Below, piece by piece: positions 47,799 through 56,089 of a stretch of 64,000 nt of DNA (positions are counted from its first letter, which is position 1; every line of letters begins with the position of its first letter). The DNA comes from Allobosea sp. 47.2.35. GTDB lineage: Bacteria; Pseudomonadota; Alphaproteobacteria; Rhizobiales; Beijerinckiaceae. The stretch spans positions 170,128 to 234,127 of the forward strand of contig NZ_JANLGI010000007.1 in assembly GCF_024655635.1 (NCBI RefSeq). The letters run 5' to 3'. Position numbers and translations under genes: made by a program. Below the pieces are notes generated by a model. It made no database searches and was not told where the DNA came from. It was given only the letters and a program-made list of their open reading frames with translations.

Positions 47799-49355
47799 AT
47801 GATCTCCTCCTTCTTCCACATGCTGCGCGGCGCGCGCGTCGGCTTCGTGCTGGCGCGCGAGGGCGCGCTGGCGCTGGTCGACCCCTCCGTGCTGCCGCCA
47901 CTGGCGCGCGGCCTGATCCGCGTCGGTCGCCTGATCGAGCGGCGTGGCGCCGGCTCCTCCGCGACGCGGCTCGCGGCGGCGATGACCCGGCTCGGCCCGT
48001 CCTATGTGAAGTTCGGCCAGTTCCTGGCGACGCGGCCCGATGTCGTCGGCATGAAGATCGCGCAGGACCTCTCCGCCCTGCAGGACCGGATGCCGGCCTT
48101 CCCGATGGCCGAGGCCCGCGCCATCGTCGAAGCAGCCCATGGCGTGAAGCTGGAGACGCTGTTTCCCGAATTCAGCGAGCCGGTCGCCGCCGCCTCGATC
48201 GCCCAGGTTCATCGCGCCCGCTTGAAGGATGGCCGCGAGGTCGCGGTGAAGATCCTGCGTCCCGGCATCCGCGACCGCTTCAACCGCGATCTCGCCGCGA
48301 TGCGCTTCGGTGCCGAAATGGCCGAGGCGCGTTCTCCCGAGGCGCGGCGCCTGCGCTTCACCGGCGTGGTCGAGACCCTGGCGCGCTCGGTCGCGATGGA
48401 GATGGACCTGCGGCTCGAAGCCGCCGCGCTGTCCGAATTCGCCGAGAATACCAAGGACGACGCCGACTTCCGTGTGCCGGAGCCGGATTGGCAGCTCACG
48501 GCGCGGGAGATGCTGGTCGACGAATGGATCGACGGCGTCCGCCTTTCCGATGTCGAGGGCCTGCGCGCTGCCGGCCATGATCTGCCGGAACTGGCCCGCA
48601 AGATCATCCAGTCCTTCCTGAAGCACGCGATCCGCGACGGCTTCTTCCATGCCGACATGCATCCCGGCAATCTCTTCGTCGACGCGGAGGGGCGTCTCGT
48701 CGCGGTCGATGGCGGCATCATGGGTAGGCTCGGCCTGAAGGAGCGACGCTTCCTCGCCGAAATCCTGCTCGGCTTCATCACCCGCGATTATCGCCGCGTG
48801 GCGGAAGTACATTTCGAGGCGGGCTATGTCCCGGCCCATCACGATGTCGAGGATTTCGCCCAGGCGATCCGCGCCGTCGGCGAGCCGATCCATGACAAGC
48901 GCGCCGACCAGATCTCGATGGCCAAGGTCCTGACCCTGCTCTTCGAGATCACCGGCATGTTCGACATGGCGACCCGCACCGAGCTCGTGATGCTCCAGAA
49001 GACCATGGTGGTGGTCGAGGGCGTCGCCCGCTCGCTCGACCCGCATCTCGACATGTGGGGCACGGCCGATCCGGTGGTGCGGAGCTGGATCACCGAGAAT
49101 CTGGGTCCCCTCGGCAAGCTGGCGGATGCCGGCCGCGGCGCCCGTTCCTTGCTCGGCTCGCTCGCGACCCTGCCCGACACGGTCATCCGGGCCGAGCGCG
49201 TGCTCGGCCAACTCGAGGACGCCTCGCGCCACGGCTTCTCGCTCGACGAACGCAGCGTCGAGGCGATCGGCCGGGCCGAGGCCCGGCGCAACCGCTGGGG
49301 CAATATCGCGCTCTGGGTGATCGCGGGGCTGTTGGCCTACGGCGTTTTCGGCTGA
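47799..49355 (+). CDS. ubiB: Ubiquinone biosynthesis regulatory kinase-like protein UbiB
   Basis: Atypical kinase/ATPase of the ABC1/ADCK family needed for ubiquinone synthesis at the membrane. 518 residues. The K-x-G-Q motif is in V-K-F-G-Q-F-L-A-T-R-P (K71-Q74), the Ala-rich nucleotide loop is A-A-S-I-A-Q-V-H and the catalytic loop is H-A-D-M-H-P-G-N. A C-terminal hydrophobic helix (about 498-516) anchors it. It is co-transcribed with ubiE. Confidence 0.97.
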   Translation: MISSFFHMLRGARVGFVLAREGALALVDPSVLPPLARGLIRVGRLIERRGAGSSATRLAAAMTRLGPSYVKFGQFLATRPDVVGMKIAQDLSALQDRMPAFPMAEARAIVEAAHGVKLETLFPEFSEPVAAASIAQVHRARLKDGREVAVKILRPGIRDRFNRDLAAMRFGAEMAEARSPEARRLRFTGVVETLARSVAMEMDLRLEAAALSEFAENTKDDADFRVPEPDWQLTAREMLVDEWIDGVRLSDVEGLRAAGHDLPELARKIIQSFLKHAIRDGFFHADMHPGNLFVDAEGRLVAVDGGIMGRLGLKERRFLAEILLGFITRDYRRVAEVHFEAGYVPAHHDVEDFAQAIRAVGEPIHDKRADQISMAKVLTLLFEITGMFDMATRTELVMLQKTMVVVEGVARSLDPHLDMWGTADPVVRSWITENLGPLGKLADAGRGARSLLGSLATLPDTVIRAERVLGQLEDASRHGFSLDERSVEAIGRAEARRNRWGNIALWVIAGLLAYGVFG

Positions 49356-49364
49356 GGCCAGCGC

Positions 49365-50819
49365 TTACCGGAACGGCGGCTCGTCAAAGCTCCTGAGCTT
49401 GCGCGAATGGATCGCCGAGCCGGTGACCTTCAGCTTCTCCAGCGCGTCGAGCCCGATCCGCAGATGCTCGCCGACGGCGCGCTCGTAGAAGGCGTTGGCC
49501 GCGCCCGGCAGCTTGATCTCGCCGTGCAAGGGCTTGTCGGAGACGCAGAGCAGCGTGCCGTAGGGCACGCGAAGCCGATAGCCCTGCGCCGCGATCGTGC
49601 CGGATTCCATGTCGACTGCGATGGCGCGCGACAGGTTGATGCGCCGCCGCTCCTTGGTCCATTGCAATTCCCAGTTGCGATCGTCCTGGGTCACGACGGT
49701 GCCGGTGCGCAGACGCTGCTTCAGCCGGTCGCCCTTTTCGCCGGTGATGTCGGCGGCGGCCTGCTGGAGCGCGACCTGCACCTCGGCCAGCGCCGGAATC
49801 GGAATATCCGGCGGCACGAGATCGTCAAGGATGCGATCCTGCCGGAGATAGGCATGGGCCAGCACATAGTCGCCGATGATCTGGGTCTGGCGCAGGCCCC
49901 CGCAATGGCCGACCATCAGCCAGCAATTCGGCCGGAGCACCGCGAGATGGTCGGTGATGTTCTTCGCGTTGGAGGGGCCGACGCCGATATTGACCAGCGT
50001 CACGCCCTCGCCGCCCTTCCGGATCAGGTGATAGGCCGGCATCTGGAAGCGGTGCCAGGGCGCCGACATCACCCGCTCGGCCGCCGAGACGTCGATCCCG
50101 TCCTTGTCGATGCGGATGCCGCCCGGCGCGACCAGGGCCTCGGCCGTGCCCGCCTCGATCTCGGCGAGGCCGAGCCGGACGAACTGGTCGACATAGCGAT
50201 GGTAGTTGGTCAAGAGCACCCAGGGCTGCACTGCCCGCCAGTCGGTGCCGGTGTAATGCACCAGCCGGCGCAGTGAGTAATCGACACGGACCGCGTCGAA
50301 GAGTGAAAGCGGACGCGGCTCGCCCTCGATCAGCTCGTAGGTGCCATCCGCGATCTCGTCGCCGACCAGCGCCAGCAGCGGTGTCGGGAAATAGCGCGCG
50401 AGCTCGGCGGCAGTGATCTTGCCGCGCCCCAGTTCGTCGCCGCCTTCGAGCGCGTAAGGGTAGGGGATTTCCTGCGTGCTGACGCCGGTCTCGATCGTCG
50501 CGCCATATTCGGCGACGAGCGGCTTGAGCTGGTCGAGCAGATAGGCGCGGAACTCGGCCGGCTGGGTCACCGTGGTCGAATAGATGCCGGGCACCGCGAA
50601 CTTGGCGTAGCCGCGCCGCGTCGCCGCCGGCAGCTTCGAGGGCTCATAGGTCACGCGCAGCATCGGGTAGCGATAGCGCTCCCGGTCCTCGGGCGTCGGC
50701 GCCTCGCCGGTGTCGAAGAAGCGCTGCAGGTCGCTGCGCAAGGCCGAGCGCGCCTCGTCATAGAGCCGTTCGAGCCGGTCCACGGCGGCTTCCGGTGTCG
50801 CTGCGGTCTCGAAGCTCAT
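49365..50819 (-). CDS. amn: AMP nucleosidase
   Basis: Splits AMP into adenine and ribose 5-phosphate, controlling adenylate levels. 484 residues, the family length. The N-terminal Amn-specific domain (about 1-180) is followed by a nucleoside-phosphorylase fold with the V-N-I-G-V-G-P-S-N-A-K-N segment, G-H-C-G-G-L and D-M-E-S-G-T-I-A near the active site. It converges on ubiB, ten bases apart. Confidence 0.96.
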   Translation of the reverse strand: MSFETAATPEAAVDRLERLYDEARSALRSDLQRFFDTGEAPTPEDRERYRYPMLRVTYEPSKLPAATRRGYAKFAVPGIYSTTVTQPAEFRAYLLDQLKPLVAEYGATIETGVSTQEIPYPYALEGGDELGRGKITAAELARYFPTPLLALVGDEIADGTYELIEGEPRPLSLFDAVRVDYSLRRLVHYTGTDWRAVQPWVLLTNYHRYVDQFVRLGLAEIEAGTAEALVAPGGIRIDKDGIDVSAAERVMSAPWHRFQMPAYHLIRKGGEGVTLVNIGVGPSNAKNITDHLAVLRPNCWLMVGHCGGLRQTQIIGDYVLAHAYLRQDRILDDLVPPDIPIPALAEVQVALQQAAADITGEKGDRLKQRLRTGTVVTQDDRNWELQWTKERRRINLSRAIAVDMESGTIAAQGYRLRVPYGTLLCVSDKPLHGEIKLPGAANAFYERAVGEHLRIGLDALEKLKVTGSAIHSRKLRSFDEPPFR

Positions 50820-50912
50820 GAACCCTCCTCATTCTCTCTCCGGTTCTAGCCGCGTGTCCGCGCTCCTGACAACAACCGGCGGTGGTTCGCGCCAGCTTGC
50901 GGCCCAGCCCGG

Positions 50913-50941
50913 TTGACAGGCAGGAGGAATGCGATTAGTAA
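50913..50941 (+). promoter_or_regulatory. Candidate sigma-70-type promoter of the arsR operon
   Basis: TTGACA (50913-50918), a 17-base spacer, then TAGTAA (50936-50941), which is a weak -10. The -10 overlaps the left end of the 30-bp palindrome, as expected for an autorepressed promoter. Confidence 0.5.
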
Positions 50942-50969
50942 ACCGATCAGTTAATTAACTGATCGGTTT
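50940..50969. promoter_or_regulatory. Perfect 30-bp palindromic operator upstream of the ArsR gene
   Basis: The half-site AAACCGATCAGTTAA is followed directly by its exact reverse complement, centred on TTAATTAA, six bases before the arsR ATG. Its AT-rich centre stands out in this genome. Most likely the binding site of the ArsR protein itself. Confidence 0.8.
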
Positions 50970-50975
50970 CATAAG

Positions 50976-51323
50976 ATGTCGACGGACCCGCTCAGCCTGA
51001 CCTTCGCAGCCCTCGCCGACCCGACGCGCCGCGCCATCCTGGCCAGGCTGTCGCAAGGCGAGAGTTCGGTGAAGGAACTGGCCGAGCCCTTCGCGATGAG
51101 CCTGCCGGCGGTCTCCAAGCACCTGAAGGTGCTGGAGCGCGCCGGGCTGATCACGCGGGGGAAGGAAGCCCAGTGGCGACCTTGCCGGCTCGACCCCGGC
51201 CCGCTGCAGGACGTCTCGCAATGGCTGGAGCATTACAGCCGTTTCTGGGACCAAAGCCTGGGGCGGCTGGACGAGATGCTCCGCGAGATCAAGGCGAAAC
51301 TACCCGATGAACCCGGCGTTTGA
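50976..51323 (+). CDS. ArsR family transcriptional regulator (AHSA1-operon type)
   Basis: 115 residues, one winged helix-turn-helix. The start L-A-D-P-T-R-R-A-I-L and recognition region A-M-S-L-P-A-V-S-K-H-L-K-V-L are typical of the ArsR branch that controls SRPBCC/AHSA1 genes. No metal-binding cysteine pair is present, so it is not an arsenic sensor. It overlaps the palindromic operator's immediate downstream region and heads a four-gene operon. Confidence 0.93.
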   Translation: MSTDPLSLTFAALADPTRRAILARLSQGESSVKELAEPFAMSLPAVSKHLKVLERAGLITRGKEAQWRPCRLDPGPLQDVSQWLEHYSRFWDQSLGRLDEMLREIKAKLPDEPGV

Positions 51324-51363
51324 CGCCAAAGCCATTCCTTTTGCTCAGTTTCAGGTGCTCGTC

Positions 51364-51909
51364 ATGCTCAAGACCATTCTTCTGACCCTGCTCGGCCTCG
51401 TCGCGACTGGCGCCGTCGTCGTGCTCGTCCTGGCCGCCCGCAAGCCCGATACCTTCCAGGTCACGCGTTCCATCGCGATCAATGCCGCGCCGGAGCGGAT
51501 CTATCCGCTGATCGCCGACTTCCGGGCCTGGGGCGCCTGGTCGCCCTGGGAGAAGAAGGACCCCGCGATGAAGCGCAGCTTCGGCGGGCCGGAGACCGGC
51601 GTCGGCGCGACCTATGCCTGGGCCGGCGACAAGAATGTCGGCGAAGGCAGCATGCGCATCACCGAGGCCCAGGTGCCGGGCAAGCTTGGGCTCAAGCTCG
51701 ATTTCCTCAAGCCCTTCGAGGCGCATAACGACGTCGTCTTCGCACTGACCCCGCAGGGTCAGCAGACGAACGTGACCTGGATCATGACCGGCCCGACGCC
51801 GTTCGCGGCCAAGATCATGCATGTCTTCATGGACATGGATCGCATGGTCGGCGGCGATTTCGAAAGCGGTCTCAAGGCCATGAAGGCCGCGGCCGAGCGC
51901 GCCGCCTGA
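51364..51909 (+). CDS. SRPBCC family protein with membrane anchor
   Basis: 181 residues from ATG 51364; ATG 51307 would overlap arsR and add 19 residues. One N-terminal helix (about 2-24), then a polyketide-cyclase/START-like domain beginning V-T-R-S-I-A-I-N-A-A-P-E-R-I-Y-P and W-S-P-W-E, the usual SRPBCC entry. It would bind a hydrophobic ligand in the periplasm or at the membrane. It lies 40 bases downstream of arsR. Confidence 0.85.
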   Translation: MLKTILLTLLGLVATGAVVVLVLAARKPDTFQVTRSIAINAAPERIYPLIADFRAWGAWSPWEKKDPAMKRSFGGPETGVGATYAWAGDKNVGEGSMRITEAQVPGKLGLKLDFLKPFEAHNDVVFALTPQGQQTNVTWIMTGPTPFAAKIMHVFMDMDRMVGGDFESGLKAMKAAAERAA

Positions 51910-51962
51910 GGCGGCGCATAATCCCGATCACCCAGAGAACGAGAAACCAGAGGAGAGAGACC

Positions 51963-52445
51963 ATGATGGGCGAACCGCAGAAGGAACATGAGTGGCTCCA
52001 CCAGCTGATCGGCGACTGGACCGCCGAGATGAACTGCTCGATGGGGCCGGACCAGCCGCCTTCCTCGTCGAAGGGTACGGAGAGCGTGCGCTCGCTCGGC
52101 GGGCTCTGGACGCTGGGCGAGGGGCAAGGCGAAGGGCCTGACGGCAAGCCGGTCACCAGCCTGATGACCCTCGGCTTCGACCCGGCCAGGGGCCGCTTCG
52201 TCGGCAGCTTCGTCGCCTCGATGATGACGATGATGTGGACCTATGACGGCGCGCTCTCGGCCGACGGCAAGTCGCTGGTCCTCGACACCGAGGGGCCGAG
52301 CATGACCGGCGACGGCTCGATGACGAAGTATCAGGACATCATCACCTTCCTGTCGCCTGACCACCGCACCCTGACCTCGCGGGCGCTTGGCCCGGACGGC
52401 CAGTGGAGCGAGTTCATGGCCGCCAACTACCACCGCAAGCGCTGA
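51963..52445 (+). CDS. DUF1579 family protein
   Basis: 160 residues; an AGGAGAGAG ribosome site precedes ATG 51963. The opening E-H-E-W-L-H-Q-L-I-G-D-W and the T-L-G-F-D-P-A-R-G-R-F-V-G pattern match DUF1579, a beta-barrel family of unknown function found with ArsR/SRPBCC/VOC genes. Many Met residues occur in the M-M-T-M-M-W segment. Confidence 0.85.
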   Translation: MMGEPQKEHEWLHQLIGDWTAEMNCSMGPDQPPSSSKGTESVRSLGGLWTLGEGQGEGPDGKPVTSLMTLGFDPARGRFVGSFVASMMTMMWTYDGALSADGKSLVLDTEGPSMTGDGSMTKYQDIITFLSPDHRTLTSRALGPDGQWSEFMAANYHRKR

Positions 52446-52477
52446 GCGCTTCCCACAGGCACGCAGGAGGATACGCG

Positions 52478-52912
52478 ATGAAACTGTCGACCTATCTGAT
52501 GTTCGAGGGCAATTGCCGCGAGGCTTTCACCCATTATCACAAGGTCCTGGGCGGCACGATCCAGGCCATGATGGACCACAAGGGCACGCCGGCCGAGGAG
52601 CATGTCCCGGCGGAATGGCGCGATAAGATCCTGCATGCCTGCCTCGAGATCGAGGGCCAATTGCTGATGGCCTCGGACGCGCCGCCGAACAACAGCGACG
52701 GCCCGATGCGCTCGGTCTCGGTCAGCGTCAGCGTGCCGACGCCGGAGGAGGCGGACCGCATCTTCGCTGGCCTGTCCGAGGGCGGCGCCAAGATCACCAT
52801 GCCGATCGGCGAGACCTTCTGGTCGCCGCGCTTCGGCATGCTGATCGACCGCTTCGGCACCAACTGGATGGTTGGCGCGGACATGCCGGCCGATCAGGCG
52901 AATTGCGGTTGA
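52478..52912 (+). CDS. VOC family protein (PhnB-like)
   Basis: 144 residues from ATG 52478, with AGGAGG 8 bases upstream. Paired beta-alpha-beta modules of the vicinal oxygen chelate fold: L-M-F-E-G-N-C-R-E-A-F at the start and G-T-N-W-M-V near the end are typical of PhnB/3-demethylubiquinone-like VOC proteins. Activity unknown. It is the last gene of the arsR operon. Confidence 0.88.
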   Translation: MKLSTYLMFEGNCREAFTHYHKVLGGTIQAMMDHKGTPAEEHVPAEWRDKILHACLEIEGQLLMASDAPPNNSDGPMRSVSVSVSVPTPEEADRIFAGLSEGGAKITMPIGETFWSPRFGMLIDRFGTNWMVGADMPADQANCG

Positions 52913-52950
52913 CCGCATTCGAGCCCCCGGCCAACCAAGGCAGGCGCGGG

Positions 52951-53074
52951 GAACCCCTCTCCTGCATCGAAGTCGGCTGTTGCCGACTTCGACACTTGAA
53001 GTGCTGATCTCGGCAACAGCCGAGATCAGTAAGAGGGGCAGGGGTGAGGTGTAGGCCCTTGGACCAGCGTCGAC
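52951..53074 (+). repeat. REP-like element, copy 3, with nested double hairpin
   Basis: Outer arms CCCCTCT (52954-52960) and AGAGGGG (53032-53038) match copies 1 and 2. The apex contains hairpin TCGAAGTCGGC-TGTT-GCCGACTTCGA (52967-52992), a CACTT-G-AAGTG palindrome (52993-53003) and hairpin CTGATCTCGGC-AACA-GCCGAGATCAG (53004-53029), all perfect. The two tips, GGCTGTTGCC and GGCAACAGCC, are reverse complements. The right flank is identical over 24 bases to copy 2. Confidence 0.85.
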
Positions 53075-53099
53075 CGGGTGACCGTACCACCGCTGTCTT

Positions 53100-53253
53100 C
53101 CCGTGCGTGCTGCGGCGCGCAGTGCCGCTGCGCAGACACGGGACCGTCCCCGGAAAAGGGCGTCTTTTCTGCGCGCGCCCCAGAGAGGCGCCTCTTCTTG
53201 CACACGATCCCGGGTCTGCGCAGCAGCATTGGCATGCTGCAGCGCGCACGGGA
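53100..53253. repeat. Inverted pair of about 44-bp repeats
   Basis: 53100-53143 and 53208-53253 are inverted copies. The shared words are TCCCG, GTCTGCGCAGC and CGCACGGG, with a few differences; 64 bases separate them. Each copy is itself partly palindromic (CTGCGCAG). Likely a dispersed intergenic repeat. Confidence 0.65.
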
Positions 53254-53303
53254 TGACACGCTTTTCTCGTCGTCAGCGCGGCCTTCCCCGAATGGTGCGG
53301 CCG

Positions 53304-54059
53304 CTACGACCGCCCGCCATCCACCGAGAGCACCTGCCCGCTGATCCAGCCGGCCTGCTCGCTCAGGAAGAACAGCGTGGCGTTGGCGATGTCCTCGGGC
53401 GTGCCGAGCCTGCGGGTATGGATGCTCTCGACAAGCTTCTTCTGCCCCTCCGGCCCATAGCTCTGCCATTGCCGCTCGCTCGCGGGATTGGAGCGCACGA
53501 AGCCCGGCGCCACCGAGTTCACGGTGATGCCATGCGGGCCGAACTCCCAGGCGAGCTGCTTGGTCAATCCGACCAGCGCATGCTTGGCGCTGGCATAGGC
53601 CTGGATGCCGGTGAGGCTCGGCCTCAAGCCCGCGCCCGACGAGATCGTCACGATGCGTCCATAGCCGGCCTGCTTCATCGCGGGCGCCGCCGCCTGCGCC
53701 AAAAAGAAGGCGGCATCGACATTGGCGGCGAAGATCACACGCCAATCCCCCTCGGAAATCGCCTCGATCGCCCGTCCGACCTGTCCGCGCACCCCGCCGG
53801 CGGCATGGACGAGAAGGTCGAGCCGGCCATCCGCAGCCACGATCTCCCGCACCAGCGCCTGTGCGTCTTCGGGCGAGCCGAGATCGGCGGCATGGCCGGT
53901 CGCGCCGATCGCTTTCGCGGCGGCCTGCACACCGCCCTCGTCGATATCGGCGAGATGGACGCGCGCGCCCGCTTCCGCCAGCGCAGCGGCGATCGCGCGC
54001 CCGATGCCCTGGGCTGCGCCGGTGACGAGTGCTACGCGGCCGTCGAAGCGGATCTGCAT
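53304..54059 (-). CDS. SDR family NAD(P)-dependent oxidoreductase
   Basis: 251 residues, classical short-chain dehydrogenase/reductase. The cofactor motif is T-G-A-A-Q-G-I-G, the structural motif N-A-G is altered to H-A-A-G, and the catalytic triad is Ser in I-S-S-G-A-G, Tyr in Y-A-S-A-K-H and the Lys of the same segment. Its ATG lies 28 bases inside the end of the ketopantoate-reductase-like gene. Last gene of the minus-strand arm of the MarR cluster; substrate unknown. Confidence 0.93.
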   Translation of the reverse strand: MQIRFDGRVALVTGAAQGIGRAIAAALAEAGARVHLADIDEGGVQAAAKAIGATGHAADLGSPEDAQALVREIVAADGRLDLLVHAAGGVRGQVGRAIEAISEGDWRVIFAANVDAAFFLAQAAAPAMKQAGYGRIVTISSGAGLRPSLTGIQAYASAKHALVGLTKQLAWEFGPHGITVNSVAPGFVRSNPASERQWQSYGPEGQKKLVESIHTRRLGTPEDIANATLFFLSEQAGWISGQVLSVDGGRS

Positions 54060-55069
54060 TGGTCGATCAATACCTTGAGCGTCTCGAAGGCCATCGGGCG
54101 GCGGCCGTCCTCGATGTCGTGGATCAGCGAAACCAGCGTCTCGATCGCGGGCGTCGCGATGCCGACCTCGCGGCCGAGCATGGCGATGACGCCGATCTGC
54201 GGGTCGACCTCGGTCTTGCGCTTGCGCACGGCGAGATCGCGCCAGATGCCGGAATGGGTCTTGGCCGTCTGCGACGTGTAGTGCGCGAGCCAGCGAATGG
54301 TCTCGACCTGCGGGGCTTCCGGCCGGCCGGGCGCGAAGACCATCGGGTCGAATTCGCCGAAGCCGAGCGAGGTCACGCCGCGCTTCGCCGCGACCGCACC
54401 GACCTCGCGCCCGAGCGCGAGCCAGACCGGCAGCCGCTGCGGATCGGCGAAGTTCGCTGACATCGAATCATCGGTCAGCGCCGTCCCGAACAGCATCGCG
54501 CCATAGGCGAGCTTGCCCCAGAGATAGCCGAAGATGTTGTCGGTCAGAATCGCGTCGGGCTCGAACAGCTGCATCAGCCGGTGCATCTCGGTCGCGCGCG
54601 GGCTGATCGATCCGTCGATCTCGCCGACGACCGTAGCACCGCGATTGCCGTAGAGGATCTCGCCTGGCCCGAGCCAGTCGGCGCCGAAATTGACGAAGCA
54701 GCCCATCGTGCGCCGCTCGCCGACCGCCCTCGCGATGGCGAGTTCGTTCAGCCCGTTCTGGGCGGAGAGCACGAAGCCTTCATCAGTCAGATGCGGCTTC
54801 AACGCGGCGAGCGCCGCTTCCGTCGCGCCGGCCTTCACGGCGAGCACGATACGGCTGTAGCGGCCGGTCAGCTCAGCCGGCGTTGCGGCTGGGACGATCT
54901 GCGTGAATGCCTCGACCGGTCCGGTGATGGCGAGGCCCTTGGTCCGGCAGGCCTCGACATGCTCCGCGACGATATCGACGAGCAGGACCGGAATGCCGGC
55001 CCGCGCCCAATAGGCCCCGAGCGTGCCGCCGATGGCGCCGGCGCCCCAGATCAGGATGGGCTCGCTCAC
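54032..55069 (-). CDS. Ketopantoate reductase family oxidoreductase (PanE/ApbA-like)
   Basis: 345 residues, longer than biosynthetic PanE (about 300). The Rossmann entry is I-W-G-A-G-A-I-G-G and the catalytic Lys lies in V-L-A-V-K-A-G-A. The C-terminal ApbA_C domain contains the L-W-G-K-L-A-Y-G segment. It starts by a four-base overlap (ATGA) with the asparaginase-like gene. Its catabolic neighbours suggest reduction of another 2-keto acid rather than pantothenate synthesis; that is inference. Confidence 0.85.
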   Translation of the reverse strand: MSEPILIWGAGAIGGTLGAYWARAGIPVLLVDIVAEHVEACRTKGLAITGPVEAFTQIVPAATPAELTGRYSRIVLAVKAGATEAALAALKPHLTDEGFVLSAQNGLNELAIARAVGERRTMGCFVNFGADWLGPGEILYGNRGATVVGEIDGSISPRATEMHRLMQLFEPDAILTDNIFGYLWGKLAYGAMLFGTALTDDSMSANFADPQRLPVWLALGREVGAVAAKRGVTSLGFGEFDPMVFAPGRPEAPQVETIRWLAHYTSQTAKTHSGIWRDLAVRKRKTEVDPQIGVIAMLGREVGIATPAIETLVSLIHDIEDGRRPMAFETLKVLIDQCRSASTAA

Positions 55070-56013
55070 GCCTGCCCCGCCAGCTCGACATGGTCATGCG
55101 TGGCGACATGGATCAGGCCGTCTGCCGTCACCCATCCCCGATACATGCCTTCGGTGTTGTAGGGGGCGACGATTCCGCCATCGGCGCCGACCGCCACGAG
55201 TCCCGCGCCGATCTTGTGCTCGGAGAGCTCGGCCAGGACGGCGTCCGTCGCCGCTTCCAGCGAGAGGCCCTTATAGGCGATCAGCGACGCGATCTCATGG
55301 CCGACGCAGTAGCGGATGAAATACTCGCCCTTGCCGGTGCCGGAGACGGCGCAGCGCCCGTCACGGGCATAGGTGCCGGCGCCGATGATCGGGGAATCGC
55401 CGACACGGCCGACCGGCTTGTTGGTATAGCCGCCGGTCGAGGTCGCGGCGGCGAGGTGGCCCTCAGCGTCGCAGGCGACGGCCCCGACCGTGCCGTGCTT
55501 CTCGGCCTCGCTCGCCTCGGCGGCGGTGCCGACGATCTCGCGCAGCTTCATCGAGGCGAGGTTCTTGCGCCGCCGCTCGGTCGAGAAATGCTCGTTTGCG
55601 ACGGTGTCGACGCCTTCATGCTCGGCGAAGTCATCGGCGGCAGGGCCGGCGAGCAGCACGGGATCGCCGCGCAACATCAGCGCCTTGGCGGCCACGATCG
55701 GATTGCGGATGCGCTTGGCGCCGCAGATCGCGCCGGCCGCCAGCGTCGCCCCGTCCATGATCGAGGCGTCCAGCTCATGCTCGCCCTCGGTGTTGAAGGC
55801 GGAGCCGTGGCCGGCGTTGAAATGCGGGGAATCCTCCATCACCCGCACGGCCGCCTCGACGGCGTCGACAGCGGCGCCGCCCTTGCTCAGGATCGCCCAG
55901 CCGGCCCTGAGCGCGCTGGCGAGATCGGACCGGGCCTGGGCCCATTCGGCCTCCGTCATCTCGGCTTTCGGCAAGGTGCCGCAGCCGCCATGGATGGCAA
56001 GCGCGAGGGTCAT
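55066..56013 (-). CDS. Isoaspartyl peptidase / plant-type L-asparaginase
   Basis: Ntn-hydrolase of 315 residues, cleaving isoaspartyl dipeptides or asparagine after self-processing. The nucleophile is T175 in H-G-T-V-G-A-V-A, at which the precursor would split, and I-H-G-G-C-G-T at the N-terminus and G-G-Y-T-N-K-P-V-G-R are conserved. The adjacent peptide-type ABC binding protein suits an imported amide or dipeptide substrate. Confidence 0.94.
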   Translation of the reverse strand: MTLALAIHGGCGTLPKAEMTEAEWAQARSDLASALRAGWAILSKGGAAVDAVEAAVRVMEDSPHFNAGHGSAFNTEGEHELDASIMDGATLAAGAICGAKRIRNPIVAAKALMLRGDPVLLAGPAADDFAEHEGVDTVANEHFSTERRRKNLASMKLREIVGTAAEASEAEKHGTVGAVACDAEGHLAAATSTGGYTNKPVGRVGDSPIIGAGTYARDGRCAVSGTGKGEYFIRYCVGHEIASLIAYKGLSLEAATDAVLAELSEHKIGAGLVAVGADGGIVAPYNTEGMYRGWVTADGLIHVATHDHVELAGQA

Positions 56014-56089
56014 GTCGGTATCCTGTCGGGTCTTGAACGTGATCCGCCCTGGCCGGCTTGAGCCGGCCAGGGCTTGGAAGGCGGCCCCG

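Larger units (their letters stand above)
52913..53303. other. Gene-free repeat segment
   Basis: About 390 bases holding REP-like copy 3 with its inserted double hairpin (52951-53074) and an inverted repeat pair (53100-53253). Open frames crossing it are shadows without ribosome sites. Confidence 0.7.

Noticed and set aside
50976..51323. Arsenic resistance regulator
   Set aside because: No metal-binding cysteine pair and no ars genes; the operon is of the SRPBCC type.
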